From the NCBI GenBank assembly GCA_003660865.1, contig QMVA01000017.1:1-14205 (forward strand): a DNA stretch of 14,205 nt, read 5' to 3'. The notes beneath the pieces are model-generated. The model was not told where the DNA came from. It did not search any database and was given only the letters and a program-made list of their open reading frames with translations. Every line of letters begins with the position of its first letter. The stretch's first letter is position 1. Below are positions 6,790 to 14,002 of the stretch, in pieces. The stretch comes from Candidatus Nanohalarchaeota archaeon. GTDB lineage: Archaea > EX4484-52 > B79-G9. The position numbers and the translations under genes were made by a program.

Positions 6790-7191
6790 CTACTTAACTT
6801 CTTCAGTCCTCTCAACAGACCCGAAAATATCATCCAGAGACTGCTTTCCATACTTCACAACCTTAACATTTACCTGTGTCAGATCACGCGAAACAGTTGC
6901 CCCGCAAACAGTCTTCCGTCTCCTTAAGCCCTTCAGTTTCGACCTCATACCCTGCCCATGGGAAAGAAGAACCGGCTGAACAGAAGAACCAAGAACACCT
7001 CTCTTCATCGGAAATCCGCCCTTACCTGAACCACCGGTAACCTTAAGCTTATACCCGGGAACATCAATAATACCACCATCAAAATCATCCGTAATCTTAA
7101 GATCGGCAAGCTGCGATACCTTAGACGCATCCACTTCCTTCTGATAGCATTTCGCTTTTTTCGTATCCGCTATTACAAATTTTATTGCCAT
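6790..7191 (-). CDS. rps6e: Ribosomal protein eS6 (30S protein S6e)
   Basis: The protein carries the S6e signatures IKFVIADTKKAKCYQKEVD at the N-terminus, PGYKLKVTGGSGKGGFPMKRGV and RRRKTVCGATVSRD. It is a component of the small ribosomal subunit found in archaea and eukaryotes, not bacteria, and is the best single marker of the host domain. The length, 133 residues, is typical for archaeal S6e, which lacks the eukaryotic C-terminal extension. Two ATGs lie two codons apart (7197 and 7191 on the minus strand). GGTGAA at 7198-7203 touches the first but is 6 nt from the second, so MAIKF is the better start. The gene faces the surface-protein gene with only 7 nt between stop codons. Its sense strand is G-rich, opposite to the plus-strand genes around it. 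Confidence 0.96.
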   Translation of the reverse strand: MAIKFVIADTKKAKCYQKEVDASKVSQLADLKITDDFDGGIIDVPGYKLKVTGGSGKGGFPMKRGVLGSSVQPVLLSHGQGMRSKLKGLRRRKTVCGATVSRDLTQVNVKVVKYGKQSLDDIFGSVERTEEVK

Positions 7192-7197
7192 ATTCAT

Positions 7198-7203
7198 TTC
7201 ACC
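7198..7203 (-). promoter_or_regulatory. Shine-Dalgarno deciding the eS6 start
   Basis: On the minus strand GGTGAA is followed immediately by ATGAATATG. Spacing of 6 nt to the second ATG is normal, whereas the first ATG would have no spacer. This is why the start is placed at 7191 rather than 7197. A TATA-like ATTATAAGT at about 7255-7263 (minus) could be the promoter, giving a leader of about 40 nt. Confidence 0.6.
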
Positions 7204-7321
7204 AAAAAATCATCTTATCATTCAATTAATACTCAACTCAAAATCGCCCAAATCACTTATAATCCGAACATCCAAATATTACTATATAAGCTTTATAAAT
7301 GTTATTGGAAAAAATCAAAAA

Positions 7322-7331
7322 TACATATATA
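7322..7331 (+). promoter_or_regulatory. TATA box for leaderless transcription of the antiporter
   Basis: TACATATATA is centred about 26 nt before ATG 7353, matching the spacing at the other leaderless genes here. A second TATA-like run, ACTATATAAG (about 7279-7288), lies too close to the earlier ATG at 7299 to serve it but could give a longer transcript. Confidence 0.55.
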
Positions 7332-7352
7332 CCAGCACAACCAATTAAACAT

Positions 7353-8588
7353 ATGAACACACTATCCATGCTCGCACTCATACTCATTGTTTCGCGCATC
7401 TTTGAAGAGATATCCGAAAGATGCAAAAATCCCGCACTACTTGGAGACATACTGGCTGGCTTCCTCTTAGGCCCCGCAGTACTCAATCTGGTTCATACAA
7501 ACGGCACACTCGAATTCTTTGGCCTCATCGGCGTCATCTTCATAATGGTACTCGCAGGCATCGAAGTAAATCTCAAAAAAGCAGAAAAAGTATCATTCTC
7601 AGCCGCAATAATTGCAATCCTCGCAGTTGCAGTACCAATGTCCATGGGCATAGCAACAGCACTCCTCTTCAAAATGAACATAATCGAAGCAGTTATCATA
7701 GGTATCTCTCTATCAATAACTGCATCAGCAGTCGTCGCTGAAATCCTCGAAGAACTAAAAGCAATAACTACAAAAGTTGGAGAAACACTCATAGTCGCAG
7801 GAATCTTCGACGATATAATAGGGCTTATAAGCATAACAGTACTCCTGTACTCCGTTGAAAAAGCACCCCTTAACACAAGCATCTTCAGCTACTTCACAAA
7901 CATTGCACTATTTTTCATAGTATCAGCACTCATCGGATACTACATATTTCCCAAACTGATGGAACACACAGACAAAATGAAAAGCCCACAGGCAAAATTC
8001 TCCGTTGCTCTCATACTCATACTTACCTTCGTCGCTTTCGCAGACATAGTCGGCATGAGTGCCATAATAGGTGCCTTCATAGCAGGACTCGCCCTCAACC
8101 ACTACATGAACAGGAAAGACAAAACGGGATTCGAAAAAGACATCAAGGCAATGTCAGAAGGATTCATGACACCCATATTTTTCGTACTTCTGGGCGCCTC
8201 CATAAACATCACAGGATTCCATAACAACGCCCTCTTCTTCATCGTCATCATCACAATAGCACTCACAGGAAAACTCATTGGCGGGGCAATCGGCGCATAC
8301 ATAACCACATATAACACAAGAGAAAGCCTCGCAATCGGCAGCGGCATGGCAACGAGAGGCACCGTAACACTCGTCGTTGTCCACATAGCCCACATATTAG
8401 CAAACGAAAATCCAATACTCGTCCCAAACATAGAACTAATAGGTTCAACAATAATCGCAAGCGTCTTCTTCGTAAACCTCATAAACATTCCCTTGCTGAG
8501 ATTCAGTATAAACAACATCAAAAAAAGAGAACAGCAAAAAGACATAAAAACCCTGAAAAGACATATAAATAATCAAACACAAAAATAA
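7353..8588 (+). CDS. CPA2-family Na+/H+ (cation/proton) antiporter
   Basis: The 411-residue protein is almost entirely hydrophobic with about a dozen membrane helices, the usual size of a CPA2 antiporter without a regulatory tail. The first helix region reads RIFEEISERCKNPALLGDILAGFLLGP, as in NapA/KefB-type exchangers. The broken helix GISLSITASAVVAEILEEL is followed by IFDDIIGLI, whose paired Asp (153-154) are the ion-binding residues of electrogenic CPA2 exchangers. It should exchange Na+ (or K+) for H+ at the cell membrane. It lacks the TrkA-N domain of Kef channels and ends in a short Lys/Gln-rich tail. The frame extends to ATG 7299, but ATG 7353 is preferred because it starts right before helix 1 and has a TATA box 26 nt upstream. 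Confidence 0.9.
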   Translation: MNTLSMLALILIVSRIFEEISERCKNPALLGDILAGFLLGPAVLNLVHTNGTLEFFGLIGVIFIMVLAGIEVNLKKAEKVSFSAAIIAILAVAVPMSMGIATALLFKMNIIEAVIIGISLSITASAVVAEILEELKAITTKVGETLIVAGIFDDIIGLISITVLLYSVEKAPLNTSIFSYFTNIALFFIVSALIGYYIFPKLMEHTDKMKSPQAKFSVALILILTFVAFADIVGMSAIIGAFIAGLALNHYMNRKDKTGFEKDIKAMSEGFMTPIFFVLLGASINITGFHNNALFFIVIITIALTGKLIGGAIGAYITTYNTRESLAIGSGMATRGTVTLVVVHIAHILANENPILVPNIELIGSTIIASVFFVNLINIPLLRFSINNIKKREQQKDIKTLKRHINNQTQK

Positions 8589-8634
8589 ACTAACAAGTAA
8601 AATCCAATATCATAACAACTACCGTGTGCACACT

Positions 8635-9906
8635 ATGGACACAGAAATCATCATTCTGACAATACTCATCATACTCTCAGGAACATTCTCCGGCATAGAA
8701 ACCGCTATCTTTTCACTCAATGACATCAAAGTAAGAAATCTCGTAAAGCATGGCAAAAAAGGCGCAAAAACACTAAAAAAACTAAAAGAAAACCCCCACA
8801 AACTACTCATAACAATACTGGTCGGGAACAACCTTGTCAACGTAGGCGCATCTACACTCGCAACAGTGATAGTCACTAATGCTCTTGGACCATCATCTGT
8901 AGGTCTCAGCCTCGGGATAGCCACAGGACTGATGACATTCATCCTGCTGGTCTTTGGAGAGATAACCCCTAAAGCATTTGCGCACCAGAACGCTGAAAAA
9001 ATATCACTGCTCTCTGCAAAGCCAATCAGCATCCTAATGAGATTTCAGTCACCCGGCATCTGGCTCCTGGAAAAAATAACAGGATTCATAATAAAAATGA
9101 TGGGCAGCGAACCACAAAAAGGAATAATAACTATCGACGAACTCTGGACAACAATATCTGTAGGTGCAGAAGAAGGCATCATAAAGAAAGACGAGGAAGA
9201 AATGATACACAAAGTATTTGACTTCGGCAGTACCTCAGTAAGGGAAATCATGATACCAAGAACAGATATGTTCTGCCTCAAAGCAGACACAAAGATAAAA
9301 GATGTCCTGAAAATCATCCCTGAAAACAGGTACACTCGAATACCTGTCTACATGGAGCGCCGCGACAACATAATAGGTATACTCTACGTAAAAGATATAA
9401 TAAAATTTATTGGAAAAAAAGACGATGTATATATCGAAAAAATATTGCGTCCCCCATTTTTCGTTCCTGAGACCAAAAACCTGAACCTGTTATTGAAAGA
9501 ATTCAGAAAAAAAAGGACTCATCTGGCACTCGTTGTTGACGAGTCAGGTGGAGTCGCAGGCCTGGTAACCCTTGAAGATGTCCTCGAAGAGATAGTCGGC
9601 GAAATTTACGACGAAACCGATGCAAGAGAGACACTTATCAAACCCACAAAAGACAAAAGCTTCGAAGTCGAGGGAAAGACAGAAATAGATGAGATAAACA
9701 GAATCCTGAAATTTGACCTGCATGAAGAACATTTCAATACAATTGCAGGCTATGTAATCCACAAGCTCGGAAGAATCCCGAAAAAAGGCGAAAAGTTCAG
9801 GTTGGACAAGATAGACATTATAGTTCTCGATGCTGATGACCAGAAAATAAACAAACTAGAAATAAAACTCACCGGAACAAAGACAAGCAACGGTGGAACC
9901 AATTAA
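8635..9906 (+). CDS. CNNM/CorC-type transporter (DUF21 + CBS pair + CorC_HlyC domain)
   Basis: The 423-residue protein has the full hemolysin C/CorC family layout. The CNNM (DUF21) membrane domain covers about 1-175 with SGTFSGIETAIFSLN, NNLVNVGASTLATV and GEITPKAFAHQN. A linker and a CBS pair at about 195-315 follow, with VREIMIPRTDMF, RYTRIPVY and HLALVVDESGGVAGLVTLEDVLEEIVGEI. A C-terminal CorC_HlyC (transporter-associated) domain covers about 330-410. Characterised relatives export Mg2+ or other divalent cations, with the CBS pair sensing nucleotide; the substrate here is inferred. ATG 8635 is preferred over GTG 8626: the family starts just before the first helix, and a weak TATA-like patch (about 8605-8613) lies 26 nt before it. 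Its 3' end overlaps the next gene by 14 nt. Confidence 0.93.
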   Translation: MDTEIIILTILIILSGTFSGIETAIFSLNDIKVRNLVKHGKKGAKTLKKLKENPHKLLITILVGNNLVNVGASTLATVIVTNALGPSSVGLSLGIATGLMTFILLVFGEITPKAFAHQNAEKISLLSAKPISILMRFQSPGIWLLEKITGFIIKMMGSEPQKGIITIDELWTTISVGAEEGIIKKDEEEMIHKVFDFGSTSVREIMIPRTDMFCLKADTKIKDVLKIIPENRYTRIPVYMERRDNIIGILYVKDIIKFIGKKDDVYIEKILRPPFFVPETKNLNLLLKEFRKKRTHLALVVDESGGVAGLVTLEDVLEEIVGEIYDETDARETLIKPTKDKSFEVEGKTEIDEINRILKFDLHEEHFNTIAGYVIHKLGRIPKKGEKFRLDKIDIIVLDADDQKINKLEIKLTGTKTSNGGTN

Positions 9907-11431
9907 AAGAAAAACAGACATATCTAAACTAAAAACACCGCTACTATCACTCATTCTCCTCACAACACTAGCAATTCTACTATTCACATCAACAGAAACA
10001 AACAACTCTATCCCCTACATCACACGCAATCCTGCAGTTGCAGGCACATTCTACCCTGCATCAAAAACCAGCTTGAAAAACACAATCAAGACATACTACA
10101 AAAACGTAAAAGACAGCACTCCAAAAGACGTATATGCAATAATCGTACCCCACGCAGGATATGTATATTCCGGGCAGACTGCGGCTTTTGCATACAAAAA
10201 CATACCTGACAAAGAAACAATACTCCTGCTCGCTCCAAGCCACCACATATACTTCCGCGGCGCATCAATTGCAAATGTAACTCATTACAAGACCCCCCTC
10301 GGTGAAATAAAACTATCAGAAAAAACAGGCAGTATTAGACAAGCCCTGAACAAAGCCAGTCTCCTATACACAGGAAAAAACCCGCACAAAAAAGAGCATG
10401 CAATCGAGGTACAATTACCGTTCCTGCAGGTTGGTCTCACAGGTTTTGAGATAATACCAATATTGATAGGCAGCGCCACAGACTACACAGACACAAAAAA
10501 GATAGCAGACATATTGAAAAAATACACAGACAAAAGCACATTGATTGTTATAAGCTCTGACTTCACACATTATGGTCCCAGATACAATTACATCCCATTC
10601 ACAGAAAACAAAGAAGAAAACATAAAAAATCTGGACTATGGAGCTCTGGAGCACATAGAAAAAAAAGACCCTGAAAGCTTCCACAACTACATCCAAAAGA
10701 CAGGCGCAACAATTTGCGGCAGCAAGCCCATAACCATACTCCTTGAAATGATTCAGGAAAACGAGCCAGGCCTGAAAGGCAAACTCATGCACTATGACAC
10801 ATCCGGCCGCATCACAGGCGACTACACAAACTCAGTAAGTTACATATCCTACATCTTCTACAAAGATAACACCCTAAACAAAGAAGAACAAAAATATCTC
10901 ACAACACTTGCAAGAAACACACTTGAATCATACCTGAAAGACAAAAAAACACCGAAAATTAACAAAAATGTGTTATCTGAAAAACTAACACAAAAAAGCG
11001 GCTGTTTCGTAACTTTAACAAAAGACAGCCAACTAAGAGGATGTATCGGTCACATACTTGCACAAAAGCCGCTCTACCAATGCATAATCGACAATAGCAT
11101 CAGTGCAGCAGTACGCGACTCCCGCTTCAGCCCGACCACATACGACGAACTTGACGACATTCATGTGGAAGTATCTGTATTGTCTATACCACGGGTTCTT
11201 GAGTTCACATCACCAGATGAACTTCTTGACAAATTGACACCTCTTGAAGATGGAGTAATCATCAGCTACGGTTTTCACAAGTCCACCTACCTCCCACAGG
11301 TCTGGGAGCAGCTACCAGACAAAGTTGAATTCCTAACAAGCCTCTGCAAAAAAGGCGGCGCACCAGGCGACTGCTGGAAAAAAGAAAATGTAAAGATAGA
11401 GACATATCAGGCACAAGTATTTTGGGAATGA
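9893..11431 (+). CDS. Memo-AMMECR1 fusion protein (AmmeMemoRadiSam B + A) with N-terminal membrane segment
   Basis: Two domains of the AmmeMemoRadiSam system are fused in 512 residues. Memo covers about 45-325: NPAVAGTFYPAS, then PHAGYVYSG (H87), SHH (H117/H118), H169, SSDFTHYG (H226) and ATICGSKPI (C275), corresponding to the metal-site region of LigB-like Memo proteins. AMMECR1 covers about 330-512, with the signature LRGCIG (381-386), DSRFSP and HKSTYLPQVWEQ. Residues about 13-32 are a hydrophobic segment after basic residues, like a signal anchor, unusual for this normally cytosolic family. No radical SAM partner is in the window. The GTG start overlaps the CorC gene by 14 nt with no strong ribosome-binding site, so the exact start is uncertain; no ATG lies between it and the Memo domain. 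Biochemical role is not settled. Confidence 0.9.
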   Translation: MEPIKRKTDISKLKTPLLSLILLTTLAILLFTSTETNNSIPYITRNPAVAGTFYPASKTSLKNTIKTYYKNVKDSTPKDVYAIIVPHAGYVYSGQTAAFAYKNIPDKETILLLAPSHHIYFRGASIANVTHYKTPLGEIKLSEKTGSIRQALNKASLLYTGKNPHKKEHAIEVQLPFLQVGLTGFEIIPILIGSATDYTDTKKIADILKKYTDKSTLIVISSDFTHYGPRYNYIPFTENKEENIKNLDYGALEHIEKKDPESFHNYIQKTGATICGSKPITILLEMIQENEPGLKGKLMHYDTSGRITGDYTNSVSYISYIFYKDNTLNKEEQKYLTTLARNTLESYLKDKKTPKINKNVLSEKLTQKSGCFVTLTKDSQLRGCIGHILAQKPLYQCIIDNSISAAVRDSRFSPTTYDELDDIHVEVSVLSIPRVLEFTSPDELLDKLTPLEDGVIISYGFHKSTYLPQVWEQLPDKVEFLTSLCKKGGAPGDCWKKENVKIETYQAQVFWE

Positions 11432-11490
11432 AAAGAGATACATTACTTGTATTTGACCACTCTCAGTACCATTACACATACTAAACAAAA

Positions 11491-11739
11491 TTAAGACTTT
11501 AGAATTGTCCTTAATCTAAAAACAGCTAAAAAAATTAGAGCACCCATATCCAATAAGAAAAGATATTTATATTTCGAAAGGACGCTTGTTGAATCAGGCG
11601 AACCATATTGATCAGATGAGGAGCTATACTTTAATTTTAAAACCAAGTCCTCATTATAAATATTTGCATCAATATCGGGTATGAGGAATTTTTCCGTGAA
11701 AAGTACTTTTTTTTGATAGTCTAAAACACACATTGTCAA
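11491..11739 (-). pseudogene. Probable C-terminal remnant of a membrane-anchored protein
   Basis: The minus strand is open for 82 codons up to the edge of hairpin 1. It reads as a plausible protein: a polar part (VLFTEKFLIPDIDANIYNED, then a Ser-rich linker) followed by one membrane segment near the end (YLFLLDMGALIFLAVF) and a basic tail. No good start or ribosome-binding site exists; the only initiators are TTG 11739 and ATG 11733, directly at the hairpin. This looks like the 3' end of a gene cut by the mobile element. I do not recognise the family, and it does not continue the EamA fragment on the other side. Confidence 0.45.
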
Positions 11740-11742
11740 TAA

Positions 11743-11782
11743 CCCCCAGTCACCGCTCCCTTCGGTCGCTATAGACTGGGGG
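11743..11782 (-). repeat. Hairpin 1: 9-bp stem around conserved 18-nt loop, at the end of the TnpA remnant
   Basis: CCCCCAGTC (11743-11751) pairs perfectly with GACTGGGGG (11774-11782). The loop contains, on the minus strand, AGCGACCGAAGGGAGCGG (11753-11770). The hairpin starts 16 nt past the tnpA stop codon, where IS200/IS605 elements carry the subterminal right-end hairpin recognised by TnpA. The same loop occurs in hairpin 2 in opposite orientation. Confidence 0.75.
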
Positions 11783-11798
11783 CATGACGCACTTCTGT

Positions 11799-12029
11799 CT
11801 ATACAGCAAAGTTAGAAAGCGTACTTTGCGAAGCAGGCAAAGTTCTTTTGAAAAGTCCCTTCTTGAAATATCTCTGTTTGCCAACATACCTTTGGACCGA
11901 TGTCCTGTCTCTTCCAATGCTGTAAAAATACTTGGTTTGCGACCAAAGTCCAGAACCCCAAAAATAGGTTTTTTTGATCTGGGGAAACATTTCAAGAAGT
12001 TTACGACCTGTTGTACCCTTTACTTTTTT
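11799..12029 (-). pseudogene. tnpA: IS200/IS605-family TnpA transposase, C-terminal remnant
   Basis: About 76 residues remain of a protein normally 130-150 long. The frame reads KKVKGTTGRKLLEMFPQIKK, then TYFWGSGLWSQTKYFYSIG, then SVQRYVGKQ. This is the ordered C-terminal pattern of Y1 (HUH) transposases: the helix before the fifth strand, the FWG..LWS...Y..S.G block, and the helix with the catalytic tyrosine (YxxxQ). The HUH metal motif and everything before it are missing. The remnant starts abruptly where the EamA fragment ends and stops 16 nt before hairpin 1. It cannot be active alone. Family identity is by eye from the motif order. Confidence 0.75.
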
Positions 12030-12295
12030 GCAAACATCAGGCAGACTCCAATTAGTCCGAGCCCTTCCAAGTAGAGGACATGGTGATGGCCTTTTTGCAC
12101 ATGCAGGTCTGATTTGTAGATTGTTATGACCAGAAGTATCAATGAGGCAATAAGGAATCTTAGGAAAATCAACAGGATTGGGGGAACAGTTATCAGAAGA
12201 ATCTTTGTAATGGGAAACATTGTAGCCATTAAGAACATGCTTAATACTAGAAGCATATGGATGCTGATGTTGTCCTTTTTTTGTTTTTTTGCCAT
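12020..12295 (-). pseudogene. EamA/DMT-family transporter, N-terminal fragment truncated by IS remnant
   Basis: The minus-strand frame from ATG 12295 gives a typical EamA beginning. A first helix, ISIHMLLVLSMFLMATMFPITK, is followed by VPPILLIFLRFLIASLILLVITIYK, matching the PP..l..lRf signature of drug/metabolite transporters. It then reads YLEGLGLIGVCLMFA, the start of helix 3. There the similarity stops and two Lys and a TAA (12020-12022) follow in sequence that belongs to tnpA in another frame. An intact EamA protein has about 280-300 residues and ten helices; here about 90 remain. A TATA-like ATTAAATACAT lies about 26 nt before the start (minus strand), so the promoter seems to survive. 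Confidence 0.7.
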
Positions 12296-12393
12296 GGGTA
12301 TATTTTGGGTGGATGATGTATTTAATTATTGTGGTCTTTGAGGTGGTGAATGTGCTCAATTTGGTGTTGGTTTAGTTTGGAACAGTGGATACA

Positions 12394-12401
12394 TATATAA
12401 A
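12394..12401 (+). promoter_or_regulatory. TATA box for leaderless transcription of the methyltransferase
   Basis: TATATAAA is centred 26-27 nt before ATG 12424. This supports that ATG over the upstream in-frame ATG at 12385, which lies before the TATA box. The region between the EamA start (12295) and here holds two diverging promoters. Confidence 0.6.
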
Positions 12402-12423
12402 TATAAGTTACTTATTAGTAGTT

Positions 12424-13602
12424 ATGGATGACGGAATTGTAGAAGAGCATTTAGATAAAATAATGTGGAACGGAGAGTTTAACTTATATTCCTGGGTTTT
12501 GAAGAAGCTTGAAGGGGAAATTTCTGTGGAATTATTTGGAAAGATTAAGGGAATATATGATGATTTATATGAGATGTATTTGAAAAATAGGAATAATTTA
12601 GATAAGACTGAGTTGGACAAACAGTTAGGCAATCTTCATGATAATTTTGAGGAAGTAACTTTGATAGACCCTGATGATAAGTATGGATTTGCTTTTCAGG
12701 ATGATGAGTGTGAAAGAATCACTGAGCTTGTTGAGGAGAGATTATCTCAAAGTGATTTGTCGGCATTGTCAAACATAGCATTTGAGAATTGGAGGAAACA
12801 TTGTAAACTTGGAGATCCGAAAGAGATTTATTTTGATGATGATGGGAAAAGAAGAGGAGAGGTATATGTTCCACATATTAGTCATGCTAATGATTTTTTT
12901 GGGAAGGAGATTTATAACCGTTTTAAGGAAAAGATACAGGCAGGAGATGAAATTAGAGTTCTTGATCTTGGTGCGGGAACCGGCGGAACTACAGAAGCGA
13001 TAGTGAATTGGGTTTATACTTTGGCAAAGAATGATGAAAAGATTGATGAGTCTAAGCTAAAACTGAATATTATTGGTGTTGAGTTTAATCAGAATTTGGC
13101 ATCGGATTTTGAAATTAAGGCAAATAAATTACGTGAAAAATACAAGGGAGTTCAGATAGAAGTCATGGGAGGGGATATGGCACAATATGTCTCTCAAATC
13201 GCACAGGGAGATAGGCGGTTTGATGCTGTTGCGGCATCTTATTCTATACACCATCTTAAGAGAGAGACAAGGCAAGAGTTGATGGATAATGCTTATGAAT
13301 CATTAGTTGATGGGGGTGTTTTTCTTAGAGCTGATCCTAATGGCGGAAAGTCAGAGATTAATAGGAAATACTTTAATTTCACTGATGAGGGAACATTTGC
13401 AAGTTTTGATACTGGTGATGTCTCGGCAGAGGATTTAACAGGTGCGGGATTTGAAGGGATTGATGTTTTGAAGGATGCGTTATATAAAAACAGATTGAAT
13501 CAGTTATTGGGTTCAGATGTTGTTGATAGTCTGGTTGCAGACTATAGGGAGAACAAGGGTTATATTTCTGTAGGTATAAAAGGAAATAGGGTGGTAGAAT
13601 AA
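12424..13602 (+). CDS. SAM-dependent class I methyltransferase, substrate unknown
   Basis: The 392-residue protein has a Rossmann methyltransferase core. Motif I is VLDLGAGTGG (179-188), the acidic ribose-binding residue is E220 (IIGVEFN), D251 lies in GGDMAQ, and motif IV region is FDAVAASYSIHHL (266-278), with GGVFLRADP after it. The first ~150 residues are mostly acidic and helical and match no family I recognise; they probably give substrate specificity. The Tyr/His in SIHHL resembles small-molecule and lipid methyltransferases, but this does not fix the substrate. ATG 12424 is chosen over 12385 because of the TATA box 26-27 nt upstream. Codons end in T and G far more than in the genes before 11.4 kb, and G greatly exceeds C on the coding strand. 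No operon partner is visible. Confidence 0.85.
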   Translation: MDDGIVEEHLDKIMWNGEFNLYSWVLKKLEGEISVELFGKIKGIYDDLYEMYLKNRNNLDKTELDKQLGNLHDNFEEVTLIDPDDKYGFAFQDDECERITELVEERLSQSDLSALSNIAFENWRKHCKLGDPKEIYFDDDGKRRGEVYVPHISHANDFFGKEIYNRFKEKIQAGDEIRVLDLGAGTGGTTEAIVNWVYTLAKNDEKIDESKLKLNIIGVEFNQNLASDFEIKANKLREKYKGVQIEVMGGDMAQYVSQIAQGDRRFDAVAASYSIHHLKRETRQELMDNAYESLVDGGVFLRADPNGGKSEINRKYFNFTDEGTFASFDTGDVSAEDLTGAGFEGIDVLKDALYKNRLNQLLGSDVVDSLVADYRENKGYISVGIKGNRVVE

Positions 13603-13668
13603 AAATAAAACGCCAGCCTGATTGGCAACCACTCCCAAATGCAATAGATTATTAGCTACGATTACAGA

Positions 13669-13845
13669 TTATGAGCCTGTGAAATATCTCTCATACAGTT
13701 TATTTCCAAGTTCACATATTGGACTGTCTTCCTGGAGACCGCCGAAAACTGATGGAATCATTGCTTTAACATTTGGAACTTTGGGAGTAGTAGTACTCAT
13801 TCCATATCTCTCTAACTGATGTACATCAGTCATTGATAAAAACAT
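13669..13845 (-). CDS. Possible 58-residue protein, low support
   Basis: The minus strand has an ATG at 13845 and stays open to a TAA at 13669-13671. The product begins MFLSMTDVHQLERYG and includes PKVPNVKAMIPSVFGGLQED, with balanced composition that looks protein-like. There is no Shine-Dalgarno. It competes with a plus-strand frame over the same bases, so at most one is real. It may also be a fragment of a longer lost gene. Confidence 0.25.
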   Translation of the reverse strand: MFLSMTDVHQLERYGMSTTTPKVPNVKAMIPSVFGGLQEDSPICELGNKLYERYFTGS

Positions 13846-14002
13846 TGTCGTGTTTAAAATAAGAGCAGACAGGATAAAAAAGGGTCTTGCAGTGAAATTC
13901 AGGTTTGATGATACTAAAAAAATATATTATCCTTCCGGAACCACAAATACATGGAACAATATAGATCAGGACTATAAAGAAGTAGATTTCTGCCCAGTTT
14001 GA
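13820..14002 (+). pseudogene. Possible coding remnant ending in hairpin 2
   Basis: This frame has no start codon but reads as plausible protein: NIVVFKIRADRIKKGLAVKF, then FDDTKKIYYPSGTTNTWNNI, then DQDYKEVDF. Its TGA stop (14000-14002) falls at the junction between the left stem and the loop of hairpin 2. The same frame is open upstream from TTG 13622 except for one TGA at 13817-13819, so it may be the end of a decayed ~125-codon gene. No family is recognised. Confidence 0.35.

Larger units (their letters stand above)
11432..12423. other. Gene-poor, rearranged region with remnants
   Basis: No intact gene is visible in this 1-kb stretch. It holds, left to right, a C-terminal membrane-protein remnant, hairpin 1, a TnpA remnant and an EamA remnant, all on the minus strand, then a divergent promoter region. 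The GC skew of the plus strand changes sign across it. Confidence 0.7.

Noticed and set aside
7299..7352. ATG 7299 as start of the antiporter
   Set aside because: The extra 18 residues are not part of the family and a TATA box lies inside this stretch, 26 nt before ATG 7353.
7353..8588. Kef-type potassium channel
   Set aside because: The protein ends after the membrane domain and has no TrkA-N (RCK) nucleotide-binding domain, so an antiporter call is better.
11784..12074. Plus-strand 96-codon frame over the TnpA remnant
   Set aside because: It is the antisense of the recognisable TnpA C-terminal motifs and has no initiation signal.
12126..12341. Plus-strand 71-codon frame
   Set aside because: Antisense shadow of the EamA fragment, which has a family-like helix pattern on the minus strand.
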